A stretch of DNA of 64,000 bases, taken from assembly GCF_014138435.1 (NCBI RefSeq), contig NZ_JACJIM010000002.1, forward strand, positions 851,481 through 915,480, written 5' to 3'. The position numbers and the translations under genes are program-made. Under the pieces are notes generated by a model that did not search any database, had not been told where the DNA came from, and saw nothing but the letters and a program-made list of their open reading frames with translations. Source of the stretch: Methylobacterium fujisawaense. GTDB taxonomy: Bacteria > Pseudomonadota > Alphaproteobacteria > Rhizobiales > Beijerinckiaceae. Positions 34,586 through 43,368 of this stretch are shown here, one piece after another; position 1 is the first letter of the stretch; each line of letters begins with the position of its first letter.

Positions 34586-36712
34586 CTACTCCGCCGGCAA
34601 CGCCTCCCGCCGCGCCCGCGGCACGAACACACCGCCCTCCGGCTCCAGCGTGATGCGCCGCTCGTGGAACGCGTCCAGCGTCGAGCGGTGGCCGATCGAC
34701 ACGATCGTCGTCCCGGGCAGGCGCTCGCGCAGCATCCGGTAGAGGGCCGCCTCGGAGGGTTCGTCGAGCGAGGCCGTCGCCTCGTCGAGGAACAGCCATT
34801 CCGGCTTGGACAGAAGCGCACGGGCGATGGCCAGCCGCTGCTGCTCGCCCCCCGACAGCCGCCGCTCCCAGGTGTCGGTCTGGTCGAGGTGGTCGACCAA
34901 GTGCGGCAGCTGGGCGGCCGTCAGCGCATCCTTGATCGCCGCGTCCGAGAACTGATCGGTCGTGTTCGGGTAGACCACGGCGCCACGCAGTGTCCCCTGG
35001 GGGATGTAAGGCCGCTGCGGCAGCACCAGCGCCGACTGCCCGGCGGGCACGTCGACCCGGCCCTTGCCGAACGGCCAGATCCCAGCGATCGCGCGGAACA
35101 GGGTCGACTTGCCCGAGCCGGAGGGACCCGTGACCAGGGTCGCGCCGCCCCGCGGCAGGGTCAGCGTGTCGGCGGTCACGATCGGGCGCCCGTCCGGCAG
35201 GGCGAGGACGAGTCCGCGCGCGGTGACGTCGCCCGTGCTCTCGTTGCCCTGGATCAAGCCGTAGCCTGCGGCCTCGAGGGCCTCGGCCTTGGTCATGGCC
35301 CGGCGGAAGGATCCGAGACGGTTGGTGTTGGCCTTGTAGGCCGCCAGCGTCGTGTAGGAATCCACGAAGAACGACAGCGAACTCTGCACCTGGCTGAAGG
35401 CCTGCGAGGTCTGCTGGAGGGCACCCAGCGTGATCTTCTTGGCGAAGAAGGACGGGGCCGCCAGCACCATCGGGAAGATCACGCTCGCCTGCCGGTAGCT
35501 GAACGTGAAGGCGATCAGCTTGATGCGGCGGAAGATGATCCCGACGTAGTTGTCGATGACGCTGTGGAACAGCGTCGAGAGCCGCGAGGCCTCCGCCCGC
35601 TCGCCGCGCAGCAGGGCGATCTGCTCGGAGTAGATGCGGTTGCGGGCCAGCGCGAAGCGGAAATCGGCCTCGACCCGCTCCTGCCGGAAGTCGAGCCCGA
35701 TGAGCGGCCGGCCGATGAGGTGGGTGAGCCACGTGCCGACCACCGCGTAGGCGATCACCAGCCAGACCAGGAAGCCCGGGATCACCGTGTCGGTGAACGG
35801 CACCACGAAGTCCCGCGACAGGGTCCAGAGGATCACGATGAATGAGACGAGCTGCGCGGCCTGGCTCAGCAACCGGATCGACAGCGTCGTGGTCTGCACG
35901 ATGAAGCTGTTGACGTCGGCCTGGATGCGCTGATCCGGGTTGTCGGCCTCCTCGTCGGTGAACGGGATCCGGTAATGGGTGCCGTTGCCGAGCCAGCGCT
36001 CGTACAGGCTGTGCGTCAGCCACGTGCGCCAGCGGATCAGCAGCGAGGAATCCACGAACAGGTCGAACATGCCGATGGCGATGTTCAGCGTGGCCAGCGG
36101 CACGAACACCCAGAGCAGCTGATACCAGAAGGCGTTCGCGTCGTATTCCTGAAGCGAGTTGTAGATGTCGCGGTAGAAGAAGTTGAACCGCAACGTCAGC
36201 GCAACGTCGGCGAAGTTCACGAAGATCGACAGGGCCACGAGGTTGCGGCCGATCCGGCCCTCCGTGGTGCCGAACCACCGGAACAGGCCGATCTCCTTGG
36301 TGGGCTTGTCGCGGTTGGCGAAATACGGGTCGGCGATGTTGGTGATCGCCCGGATCGGCTCGAGATGCGAGATGCCGAGCACGATGGCGGCGAAGACCAC
36401 CGCACCGGTGGCGGCGAAGGCGGGCGGCAGAAGCGCCGCGATCACCGGCGGCAGCAGGCCCATGGCGGCGATCGTCTTCGATCCGGCCAGCAGCAGGTAG
36501 CCGACGCCGTAAACCGAGACGAAGACCTTCAGGTAGGCCGAGATGCCGTTCGCGGCGATCAGGATGCCCGCCATGGCGAAGCCGGCGAGCGAGACATAGA
36601 GCGGCGGGCTCGGAATACCGGGAAATGCCAGCAGGATCAGCGCGGCCAGAGCCGTGAGCACGGCCTGGATTCCCAGTCCGGTCCTGAGTGCTGCCACGCG
36701 TCGATCCCCCAT
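34586..36712 (-). CDS. YddA/SbmA-type ABC exporter (fused permease and ATPase)
   Basis: A 708-aa half transporter of the ABC_membrane_2 type (YddA, BacA/SbmA-related, and peroxisomal ABCD-like). Three extra N-terminal helices (residues about 15-120) precede the membrane domain (150-460: LRFNFFYRDIYNSLQEYDAN, DNPDQRIQADVNSFI, FRFALARNRIYSEQIALLRG). The ATPase domain has Walker A TGPSGSGKSTLF (near 530), LPQRPYIPQGTLRGAVVYP, signature LSGGEQQRLAIARA, Walker B WLFLDEATASLDE and H loop SIGHRSTL, all intact. Proteins of this type move peptides or long-chain acyl/hydrophobic substrates. It is monocistronic, convergent with eda. Substrate is not determinable. Confidence 0.9.
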   Translation of the reverse strand: MGDRRVAALRTGLGIQAVLTALAALILLAFPGIPSPPLYVSLAGFAMAGILIAANGISAYLKVFVSVYGVGYLLLAGSKTIAAMGLLPPVIAALLPPAFAATGAVVFAAIVLGISHLEPIRAITNIADPYFANRDKPTKEIGLFRWFGTTEGRIGRNLVALSIFVNFADVALTLRFNFFYRDIYNSLQEYDANAFWYQLLWVFVPLATLNIAIGMFDLFVDSSLLIRWRTWLTHSLYERWLGNGTHYRIPFTDEEADNPDQRIQADVNSFIVQTTTLSIRLLSQAAQLVSFIVILWTLSRDFVVPFTDTVIPGFLVWLVIAYAVVGTWLTHLIGRPLIGLDFRQERVEADFRFALARNRIYSEQIALLRGERAEASRLSTLFHSVIDNYVGIIFRRIKLIAFTFSYRQASVIFPMVLAAPSFFAKKITLGALQQTSQAFSQVQSSLSFFVDSYTTLAAYKANTNRLGSFRRAMTKAEALEAAGYGLIQGNESTGDVTARGLVLALPDGRPIVTADTLTLPRGGATLVTGPSGSGKSTLFRAIAGIWPFGKGRVDVPAGQSALVLPQRPYIPQGTLRGAVVYPNTTDQFSDAAIKDALTAAQLPHLVDHLDQTDTWERRLSGGEQQRLAIARALLSKPEWLFLDEATASLDEPSEAALYRMLRERLPGTTIVSIGHRSTLDAFHERRITLEPEGGVFVPRARREALPAE

Positions 36713-36846
36713 CCGTGCGCGCCCACTGGGGACGCCGCCGGCGGCCTTGACCCCGGCTGATGGCCAGATAGTGGCACTTGCCCCGGGCTGTCGCGTGAAA
36801 CTTTGGTCACGTTCCGACGGTGCGGCGATTTACGCGGTCGGCGCGG

Positions 36847-37164
36847 CTACCAGTTCCACTCCTCGAAGCCCGGCTCGCGGCAATGATAGCCGATCGGGCA
36901 TTGCGGGTTGTCGCGCGTGGGAGCGAAGCGCAGCTCGGCGATCTCGGAGGCGCTGCATTGGCCGGGATTGCTCACGAAACGCTCCGGGGCCGACCCGGCG
37001 GCGATGATGACATCACCCTCGTTCCTCACCAGGGCCATGGCCTCGGAGCAGGTCATGCGGGCCGTCATCGAGCCGCGGGGCGGCCGCGACTGCGCACGGG
37101 CCTCCAACCCGACCGCAACGACGGCGAGGTGGCTGAACAGCAAGGCGAGGGCCCACGGCCTCAT
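36847..37164 (-). CDS. Small exported hypothetical protein with cysteines
   Basis: From ATG 37164 the product has 105 aa: a signal peptide (MRPWALALLFSHLAVVAVGL, cleavage after ARA near residue 24) and a mature domain with cysteines in MTCSEAMALV, GQCSASEI, PQCPIGYHCRE. The TCSEAMALVRNEGDV start and the GxCSASEI/PxCPIGYxC pattern are shared, from memory, with uncharacterised exported proteins of rhizobia and methylobacteria. Four cysteines suggest disulfides in the periplasm. An earlier start at 37227 would add a hydrophilic leader before the signal peptide. Confidence 0.72.
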   Translation of the reverse strand: MRPWALALLFSHLAVVAVGLEARAQSRPPRGSMTARMTCSEAMALVRNEGDVIIAAGSAPERFVSNPGQCSASEIAELRFAPTRDNPQCPIGYHCREPGFEEWNW

Positions 37165-37454
37165 CGGGAACGGGTTCCGGTACGCACCCGGGAAGAAAGC
37201 CCGCGGGTCTGGCACCATCCTGCACAAGCGGACCGCCCGAGACTGTCACCGGAATGCGCCACCGGGCCGCTTTCGCCGTCGGACCGCCGCAATCGGCGGA
37301 TTAGGAGATTCCGGGATTGCCGAAAGCCGCTTTAGATTTGTGATCGTGGACGCCTGCGCGGCGACCCGGGCACGATGGCTCGACCGGCCCTCCGGCACGC
37401 GTCTCCGGCGCCCGGCGTGCCGGCCGACCGGCGCCGGAGTCAAGGGACCCAGCG

Positions 37455-38087
37455 ATGTCCGCTCTCTCGATCCTCGACATCTCCGCCGTGCGCGCCGCGC
37501 CCGTTTCCCACGAGCCCTACGCCTACACGCTCGGCAGCAACGTCCTGAAGCCCGACGCGATCGACGACATCCGCCGCGACTTCCCCGAGATCGCCAAGCC
37601 CGGCTACCTCACGGTCGACGAGGTCGCCCTGAAGGGCCGGTTCAAGGCGCTGATCGACGAGCTGGAGAGCGACGCCTTCTCCAAGATCCTCGGGGAGAAG
37701 TTCGGCATCGACCTCGTCTCCTGCCCGCGTCTGACCACGATCATGCGGCGCAGCCAGCTCAAATACGGCTCGATCCACACCGACGGGCCGTCGAAGGTGC
37801 TGACGCTGCTCGTCTACATGAACGACGCCTGGGACGCCCCGGCCGCGGGGCGCCTGCGGGTGCTCTACGACGGGCGCAACTACGAGCCCTTCGCGGTCGA
37901 GGTGCCGCCCACCATGGGCACGATGTTCGCCTTCCTGCGGGCGGAGAATTCCTGGCACGGCCACGAGCCCTTCGAGGGCGAGCGTCGGGTCGTGCAGGTC
38001 GCGTGGCTCAGGGACGCATCGGAATTGGAGCGCAAGCGCAAGCGCAACCGTACGGCGCAGTTCCTGAAGGGTATCTTCGGCCGCTGA
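37455..38087 (+). CDS. 2-oxoglutarate/Fe(II)-dependent oxygenase-like protein
   Basis: A 210-aa protein with the double-stranded beta-helix signature of 2OG-Fe(II) oxygenases: the HxD pair in SIHTDGPSKVLTLLVYMND (about residues 111-130) and the distal histidine and arginine in SWHGHEPFEGERRVVQVAW (about 171-189). The C-terminus is basic (ERKRKRNRTAQFLKGIFGR). The layout matches small hydroxylase-like proteins found near polysaccharide or surface-structure genes, but the substrate is unknown. ATG 37455 fits MSALSILDIS. A membrane-anchored Pro/Ala-rich protein gene follows after 22 bp in the same direction, so the two are probably co-transcribed. Confidence 0.82.
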   Translation: MSALSILDISAVRAAPVSHEPYAYTLGSNVLKPDAIDDIRRDFPEIAKPGYLTVDEVALKGRFKALIDELESDAFSKILGEKFGIDLVSCPRLTTIMRRSQLKYGSIHTDGPSKVLTLLVYMNDAWDAPAAGRLRVLYDGRNYEPFAVEVPPTMGTMFAFLRAENSWHGHEPFEGERRVVQVAWLRDASELERKRKRNRTAQFLKGIFGR

Positions 38088-38109
38088 TCGAACGAGAAGG
38101 GGGCGGACC

Positions 38110-38796
38110 ATGGGTGCGGTCGTGCTGGCGGATCCGGGCGGCGGGGCGCGTTCCGGCTCCTGGCGTCGCTTCGCCCTGCCGGCGCTCCTCGTCCTCGGCT
38201 GGGTCGGCCTGTTCGCCTACAGCGCGGCCTACCTGACCGAGGACCTGCCGTTTCGCCCGACGGCGCCGGAGGCCAGCCCCTCCGCGGGGGGCGCCGCCGG
38301 TCCGCGCGCCACGGCGCGGCGGGTCGTGATGCTCGACGCGCCCGACCCGGGTGCCCCTGCGGAAGATCCGCCCGGCCAGACCGCCATGGCGGCGCCCACG
38401 GCGCCGCCGCCGCCCCAGGCGGCCACCGCGATGCCGGGCGCCGCGGCGAATGCCCGTCCGGCGCCGCACCCCGCCCCGGCCCCCGCCCCGACCCCCGTGG
38501 CGGCCGAGTATGTCGGCGTCTGGGGGCCGACCCCCGAAGCCTGCGGGACCCGATCCCGGCGCCGGGGCTACATCCCGGCCACGATCACGCAGGATCGCGC
38601 CCGCGCCGGCCGCACGATCTGCCTCTTCCACGACATGCGACGGGTCGGCAGCGCCTGGGTCGCCGCCGCCGAGTGCAGCGACCGTGGCCGGCGCTGGTCG
38701 TCGCAGGTCCGCCTGCTGGTGGATGGCGAGCACCTGACGTGGTCGAGTAATCGCGGGACATCGACCTACACCCGCTGCAGTCGCCGCGCCGGCTGA
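38110..38796 (+). CDS. Membrane-anchored Pro/Ala-rich protein with C-terminal cysteine domain
   Basis: A 228-aa protein with one N-terminal transmembrane helix (FALPALLVLGWVGLFAYSAAYL, residues about 21-42), a long disordered Pro/Ala linker (about 50-135, including repeated PAPAP units) and a compact C-terminal domain of about 90 residues. That domain begins EYVGVWGPTPEACG and has further cysteines in TICLFHD, AAECSDRG and YTRCSRR, allowing two disulfides, consistent with a periplasmic location. No Pfam family is recognised by eye. AGAAGGGGG precedes the ATG. The preceding 2OG oxygenase gene is 22 bp away; whether the enzyme modifies this prolyl-rich linker is speculation, since the two proteins would be in different compartments. 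Confidence 0.72.
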   Translation: MGAVVLADPGGGARSGSWRRFALPALLVLGWVGLFAYSAAYLTEDLPFRPTAPEASPSAGGAAGPRATARRVVMLDAPDPGAPAEDPPGQTAMAAPTAPPPPQAATAMPGAAANARPAPHPAPAPAPTPVAAEYVGVWGPTPEACGTRSRRRGYIPATITQDRARAGRTICLFHDMRRVGSAWVAAAECSDRGRRWSSQVRLLVDGEHLTWSSNRGTSTYTRCSRRAG

Positions 38797-38805
38797 GCGG
38801 CCCCG

Positions 38806-39984
38806 TCACGCCCTCGGATCGGACGCGTGGCGCTCTGCGGCGCGCAGGACGATGCGCGCGGCGGCCCGGCTCGGCGTGTCATTCGCGGCGAGCCGCATCA
38901 GCCCGTCGATCCGGGCGAGGGCAGCGAGCTGTGCGTCGCGGCCCGCACCGCCTGCCAGGAGCGACCGCACGGCGCCTGCCAGGCGCTCCGGCGTGCAGTC
39001 GGCCTGGACGAATTCCGGCATGGCGTTCTCGGCCAGGATCAGGTTCGGCAGCACGATGCTCGGGACCTGGATCAGCCGGCGGGCGATGAATTCCTCCGCC
39101 CGCGAGACCTTGTAGGCGACGACCATCGGGACGCCCGCGAGGGCGAGTTCCAGCGTGACCGTGCCGGAGGCGGCGAGCGCCGCCCGGGCCTCCCGGAAGG
39201 CGGCGTATTTCGGCGCCTCGCCGGTGACGATGCGGACGGGCACCGTCCACTCCGCGGAAAGCCGCTCGATCAGCGCCCTGTGACGCGTCACGGCGGGCAG
39301 CACCGCCTCGACCGCGAGGCCTTCCGCCACCCGCGCCAGCGCCGCACCGAAGACCGGCATCAGCCGCTCGATCTCGGACCGGCGGGACCCCGGCAGCAGC
39401 ACGAGGCTGTAGGGAACGGACTCGCGCCGCCGCTGCTCGGATGCGGTGGGCCGCAGTTCCGGAAGGCGCTCGATCAGCGGGTGTCCGACATAGGTGCAGG
39501 GCGGCCCGCAGAGCCGCAGATGCGCGTCCGGCTCGAAGGGCAGCAGGGCCAGGACGTGGTCGATGAACGGTCGCATCCCCTTCGCCCGCCAGGGCCGCCA
39601 CGCCCAGACGCTCGGCGACACGTAATCGATGATCGGGATGCCGGGGGCCACCTTGCGCACCCGCCGCGCCACCGCGTGGGTGAAACCCGGACTGTCGATG
39701 ATCACCAGCACGTCCGGCCGGGCGTCGACCGCCGCCGAGACGGTTTCGCGGATGCGCCGGAGCAGGGTCCGGGCCCGGGCGAGGACCGGCAGATAGCCCA
39801 TCACCGCCACGTCATCGAGGGGGAACAGGGATGCGAACCCCGCCTCCGCCATGGCCTCGCCGCCGACGCCGCCGAAGACCACGTCGGGCGCCGCCTCGCG
39901 CAGGGCCCGCATCAGCTTGGCGCCGAGCTGATCGCCGGAATCCTCGCCGGCCACGAGCCAGATGGTCCGGGGCCGGCCGGTCAC
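38806..39984 (-). CDS. lpxB: Lipid-A-disaccharide synthase
   Basis: Glycosyltransferase (GT19) that joins UDP-2,3-diacylglucosamine and lipid X to make the lipid A disaccharide at the inner face of the inner membrane. The 392-aa protein has the standard blocks LVAGEDSGDQLGAKLM, FGGVGGEAM, DVAVMGYLPVL, VLVIIDSPGFTHAVARRV, YVSPSVWAWRPWRA, TYVGHPLIERLPE, LLPGSRRSEIERLMP and NLILAENAMPEFVQADCTPE. It is the last gene of the lipid A block; its start overlaps the lpxI stop by 4 nt, and it converges with the Pro/Ala-rich membrane protein gene 9 bp away. Confidence 0.97.
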   Translation of the reverse strand: MTGRPRTIWLVAGEDSGDQLGAKLMRALREAAPDVVFGGVGGEAMAEAGFASLFPLDDVAVMGYLPVLARARTLLRRIRETVSAAVDARPDVLVIIDSPGFTHAVARRVRKVAPGIPIIDYVSPSVWAWRPWRAKGMRPFIDHVLALLPFEPDAHLRLCGPPCTYVGHPLIERLPELRPTASEQRRRESVPYSLVLLPGSRRSEIERLMPVFGAALARVAEGLAVEAVLPAVTRHRALIERLSAEWTVPVRIVTGEAPKYAAFREARAALAASGTVTLELALAGVPMVVAYKVSRAEEFIARRLIQVPSIVLPNLILAENAMPEFVQADCTPERLAGAVRSLLAGGAGRDAQLAALARIDGLMRLAANDTPSRAAARIVLRAAERHASDPRA

Positions 39985-40844
39985 GGCGTCCCTCCGTAGC
40001 CGACGACGAAGAGACCGAGGCGGTCGGCTTCCGCGGCCGTGGCCACCCGGTCGATGACCAGGGTCCCGCCGGCCTCCAGCGCCAGGCCGACGCAGCCTGC
40101 CTGGGCCGCGTTGCGCACGGTGCGCGGTCCGATGGCCGGGAGATCGATGCGGCGGTCCTGGCCGACCTTGGGGGCCTTCACCAGCACGGTGGCGGGCATC
40201 GCCCGCCCGAACCCGAACGGACGGCGCCCCAGGGCCCGCGCCCGGGCCAGCATGCGATCGGTGCCCTCCGGCCCCTCCACGGCCAGGATCCGGTCGCCGG
40301 CCAGGGCCACAGCCTGTCCCAGATCGTAGGGCGAGAGGGCGTCGAGGACCCCGCGCCCGGCGCGGATCGAGGCGGCCGCCTCGGCATCCGGAATCCGGCG
40401 CCCGATGGGGCCCTCCGGGCAGAGCAGGTCCGGCGCGGCCTCGTGGACGCCCACGACCCTGTGGCCGTCCTCTTCCACCAGCGTGACGGCGGCGCGCAGG
40501 AGGCGGTCGTCGCCCCCGCCGGCGATCGCCCGCAGGGCCTCCCGGTTGCGCAGGGCGGCTCCGGCATTGAGGATCGCGGCCGGGCTCGGCCGTGAGACGC
40601 CGCCGGCCGGTACCACGACCGTCGGCCCCCAGCGCCGCAGAAGCTTCAGGGTGGCGGCGAGGTCGAGCAGGTCGACCGTGGCGTCGGCACTGGCCCGCAG
40701 GGTCGCCCCCGTGAAACCGCGCAGGGCGATCACGCGGAAGGGGCGGCGCGCCCGGCGCAGCGACTCGGCGACGAGTTCCGGCAGCCGGCCGGCCCCGGCG
40801 ATCAGGACCAGGGCCCCCTCGGGGTGCGGATCGGCCTCGGTCAC
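39981..40844 (-). CDS. lpxI: UDP-2,3-diacylglucosamine diphosphatase LpxI
   Basis: Hydrolyses UDP-2,3-diacylglucosamine to lipid X; the alphaproteobacterial replacement for LpxH. The 287-aa protein shows LVLIAGAGRLPELVAES at the N-terminus and, in the second half, LSPYDLGQAVALAGDRILAV, EGTDRMLARAR, TVLVKAPKVGQDRRIDLPAI, GPRTVRNAAQAGCVGLALEA and a terminal GLFVVGYGG. GTG 40844 is chosen since it starts 11 bp after the lpxA stop and the family N-terminus follows directly; there is no ATG option. It overlaps lpxB by 4 nt. A large antisense-like extension of this frame through lpxA is an artefact of GC content. Confidence 0.93.
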   Translation of the reverse strand: MTEADPHPEGALVLIAGAGRLPELVAESLRRARRPFRVIALRGFTGATLRASADATVDLLDLAATLKLLRRWGPTVVVPAGGVSRPSPAAILNAGAALRNREALRAIAGGGDDRLLRAAVTLVEEDGHRVVGVHEAAPDLLCPEGPIGRRIPDAEAAASIRAGRGVLDALSPYDLGQAVALAGDRILAVEGPEGTDRMLARARALGRRPFGFGRAMPATVLVKAPKVGQDRRIDLPAIGPRTVRNAAQAGCVGLALEAGGTLVIDRVATAAEADRLGLFVVGYGGTP

Positions 40845-40855
40845 GGCCCGGCCGC

Positions 40856-41674
40856 TCAGGCGGCGCTGATGGGCGTCGGGATCTCGCGCGGCGTGCAGAT
40901 CGAGCGCTTGCCGCCGAGGCGGATGAAGTCGAGGATCTCGCGGACCGCCGCGTGGGATTCGAAGGTCGCGGCCACGTCCTCCACCCGCTCCATCAGCGTG
41001 CCCTCGGGCGCGAAGAGCAGGCGGTAGGCGCGCCGCAGGGCGTGGATGTCGTCGCGGGCGAAGCCGCGGCGCTGCAGCCCGATGATGTTGAGTCCCGACA
41101 GGTAGGCCCGGTTGCCGAGCACCATACCGTACGGGATGCAGTCGTTCTCCAGGCCCGACAGGCCGCCCACGAAGGCGTGCGCACCGACGCGCGCGAACTG
41201 GATCACGGCGGCGCCGCCACCCAGGATCGCGTAGTCGCCGACGCTGCAATGGCCCGCCAGCATCACGTTGTTGGAGAAGATCACATGCGCGCCCACCCGG
41301 CAGTCGTGGCCGACATGCGAATTCGCCAGGAAGGTGCAGTGATCGCCGACCACGGTCTCCAGGCCGCCGCCGCTGGTGCCCGGGTTCATCGTCACGCCCT
41401 CGCGGATCAGGCAATCGGCGCCGATCGTCAGGGTCGAGGCCTCGCCCCGGTACTTCAGGTCCTGCGGCTGGTGGCCGATCGACGCGAAGGGGAAGATCCG
41501 GGTGCGGGGGCCGATCGTGGTGCGGCCCGCCAGGACGACGTGACTGATGAGTTCGCAATCCGGCCCGAGCACGACCTCGGGGCCGACATGGCAGAAGGGG
41601 CCGATCCGGGCCCCGTCGCCGATCCGGGCGCCGGACTCGATCACGGCGCTCGCATGGATGAACGGCGCGGTCAC
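40856..41674 (-). CDS. lpxA: UDP-N-acetylglucosamine acyltransferase
   Basis: First enzyme of lipid A synthesis, moving a 3-hydroxyacyl chain from ACP to UDP-GlcNAc O-3. The 272-aa protein is a left-handed beta helix of hexapeptide repeats ([20 protein letters not shown] onward) with the catalytic histidine region [21 protein letters not shown], and the C-terminal helical part [20 protein letters not shown]. The GTG start at 41674 overlaps the fabZ stop (GTGA). Position in the conserved lpxD-fabZ-lpxA block supports the assignment. Confidence 0.97.
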   Translation of the reverse strand: MTAPFIHASAVIESGARIGDGARIGPFCHVGPEVVLGPDCELISHVVLAGRTTIGPRTRIFPFASIGHQPQDLKYRGEASTLTIGADCLIREGVTMNPGTSGGGLETVVGDHCTFLANSHVGHDCRVGAHVIFSNNVMLAGHCSVGDYAILGGGAAVIQFARVGAHAFVGGLSGLENDCIPYGMVLGNRAYLSGLNIIGLQRRGFARDDIHALRRAYRLLFAPEGTLMERVEDVAATFESHAAVREILDFIRLGGKRSICTPREIPTPISAA

Positions 41675-42147
41675 TCCGTCACCAGCATGGCGCTGATCTC
41701 GGCCTCGGCGACGAGGTTGCCGTCGACCCGGGCCTCGCCGCGGAACCACCACATGGTCCGGCGCTGATTCAGCTTCGTCATGTGGAAGCGCACCTGGTCG
41801 CCGGGGGTGACGGGCTTGCGGAACTTGCACTTGTCGATGGTCATGAAGAACACCTGCTTGGTGTTCCGTCCGTCCGCCCGGATGTGGCGGCAGCAGATCG
41901 CGCCTGCCGTCTGCGCCATGCCCTCGATCAGGAGCACGCCCGGGAAGACCGGCATGTCCGGGAAGTGTCCCATGAACTGCGGCTCGTTCGCCGTGACGTT
42001 CTTGATCCCGACACAGGACTCGTCCCGGTCGATCTCGACGATGCGATCCACCATCAGGAACGGGTAACGGTGTGGCAGCAATTCCAGCAACGTCTGGATA
42101 TCGGCTATGCCCAGCTCGGTGCCGGTCTCGCGCGCCGCCTCACTCAT
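41671..42147 (-). CDS. fabZ: 3-hydroxyacyl-ACP dehydratase FabZ
   Basis: Hot-dog-fold dehydratase of fatty acid synthesis, 158 aa. The catalytic histidine is in [14 protein letters not shown] and the catalytic glutamate in [37 protein letters not shown] and AEAEISAML complete the family pattern. ATG 42147 is chosen; a GTG four codons earlier is possible but sits within the GAGGTG ribosome site. It overlaps lpxA by 4 nt. It competes with LpxA/LpxD for hydroxyacyl-ACP, which explains its conserved place between them. Confidence 0.96.
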   Translation of the reverse strand: MSEAARETGTELGIADIQTLLELLPHRYPFLMVDRIVEIDRDESCVGIKNVTANEPQFMGHFPDMPVFPGVLLIEGMAQTAGAICCRHIRADGRNTKQVFFMTIDKCKFRKPVTPGDQVRFHMTKLNQRRTMWWFRGEARVDGNLVAEAEISAMLVTE

Positions 42148-42256
42148 CGAAATCCGCACCTCGACTTGCCGCCCGGGGCGGCTTGCAATCCGGCCGCTCT
42201 TGGCGGGCCGAACGCCCTCTTCGGAAGAAATCGCCGGAAGCGCAAGGCCTTCCCGG

Positions 42257-43318
42257 TCAGGTGTCCTCGCCGCTCAGGTCCTTGCCGCCGCGCTCGGCGA
42301 GGCGGGCCAGCGTCGTCAACTCCCGGAACCAGGCCCGGACCGGCTTGGCGGGCGTTCCGCCCCAGCGGCTGCCCGGCGGCACGTCGCGGTTGACGTTGGA
42401 CGAGCCGGCGATCTGCGCACCGCGGCCGATGCGCAGGTGGCCGACGACGCCGACCTGCCCGCCGAGGACGACGTAATCCTCCAGGGTGGTCGAGCCCGAG
42501 ATGCCGACGCCCGACACGATGACGCAGTGCCGCCCGATCACGACGTTGTGGGCAATCTGCACGAGATTATCGATCTTGGTCCCCTCCCCGATCACCGTGT
42601 CGCGCGAGGCGCCCCGGTCGATCGTGGTGTTGGCGCCGATCTCGACATCGTCCTGAACGATCACCCGCCCGACTTGCGGAACCTTGAGGTGGCTGGCGCC
42701 CATGGCGAAGCCGAATCCGTCCTGGCCGAGGCGCGCACCCGGGTGGATGATCACCCGGTTCCCGAGCAGGGCGTGGCTGAGCGTGGTGCCGGCGCCGATC
42801 GCACAGTCCCGCCCGATGCGGACGCCGGGACCGATCACGGCATTCGGCCCGATCACCGTTCCTGCGCCGATCTCGGCACCCGGCCCGACGACCGCGCCGG
42901 GATCGACCGTGACGCCGTCCTCGAGCCGGGCTTCCGGATGGACATGGGCGCCGGACGCGACGCCGCGGACGGCGAACTGGGAGCCGGGACGCAGGGCATC
43001 GGGATGCAGACGGCCGAGCAGGGCCGCATAGGCGCGGTAGGGATCGCGGCTGATGAGGGCGACGGTGGTCGCGGGACAACGTGCCGCGAACCGGGGGGAG
43101 ACCAGACACACCCCCGCCCGCGTCGCGGCGAGCGCGTCGCCGTAGCGGGCATTGTCCATGTAGGCGAGGTGCTCCGGACCGGCACTCTCCAGGGAGGCCG
43201 CGCCGCTGAACCGGCGTTCCGGATCCGCTCCGTCGGGGAGGCTGGCGCCGGCGGCTGCCGCGATCTCGGCCAGGGTGAGGCCATCGGCGGCGGCGGTGAA
43301 GAAGATGGGATCTGACAT
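42257..43318 (-). CDS. lpxD: UDP-3-O-(3-hydroxyacyl)glucosamine N-acyltransferase
   Basis: Adds the second hydroxyacyl chain, on N-2, in lipid A synthesis. The 353-aa protein has the LpxD N-terminal domain ([17 protein letters not shown] ... [20 protein letters not shown]) and a hexapeptide-repeat beta helix ([20 protein letters not shown] onward) with the catalytic histidine segment [15 protein letters not shown] and [18 protein letters not shown] 43318 is used; a TTG two codons earlier also exists. A 12-bp perfect hairpin lies in the 50-bp gap to bamA, immediately before this start. Confidence 0.96.
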   Translation of the reverse strand: MSDPIFFTAAADGLTLAEIAAAAGASLPDGADPERRFSGAASLESAGPEHLAYMDNARYGDALAATRAGVCLVSPRFAARCPATTVALISRDPYRAYAALLGRLHPDALRPGSQFAVRGVASGAHVHPEARLEDGVTVDPGAVVGPGAEIGAGTVIGPNAVIGPGVRIGRDCAIGAGTTLSHALLGNRVIIHPGARLGQDGFGFAMGASHLKVPQVGRVIVQDDVEIGANTTIDRGASRDTVIGEGTKIDNLVQIAHNVVIGRHCVIVSGVGISGSTTLEDYVVLGGQVGVVGHLRIGRGAQIAGSSNVNRDVPPGSRWGGTPAKPVRAWFRELTTLARLAERGGKDLSGEDT

Positions 43319-43327
43319 GCTCAATAA

Positions 43328-43357
43328 CGCGCCGGCCGGGACAATCCGGCCGGCGCG
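43328..43357. promoter_or_regulatory. Perfect 12-bp hairpin between bamA and lpxD
   Basis: CGCGCCGGCCGG (43328-43339) and CCGGCCGGCGCG (43346-43357) form a perfect stem with a 6-nt loop. It starts 11 bp after the bamA stop and ends 9 bp before the lpxD start codon. On the transcribed (minus) strand no U-tract follows, so it looks like an mRNA-processing or attenuating hairpin setting the bamA:lpxD ratio; on the plus strand it is followed by ATTTTT. Confidence 0.6.
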
Positions 43358-43368
43358 CGCAATTTTTA

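Noticed and set aside
34586..36712. Suspicion that the second ABC exporter was also damaged
   Set aside because: Walker A, Q loop, signature, Walker B and H loop are all intact and length is normal for the YddA type.
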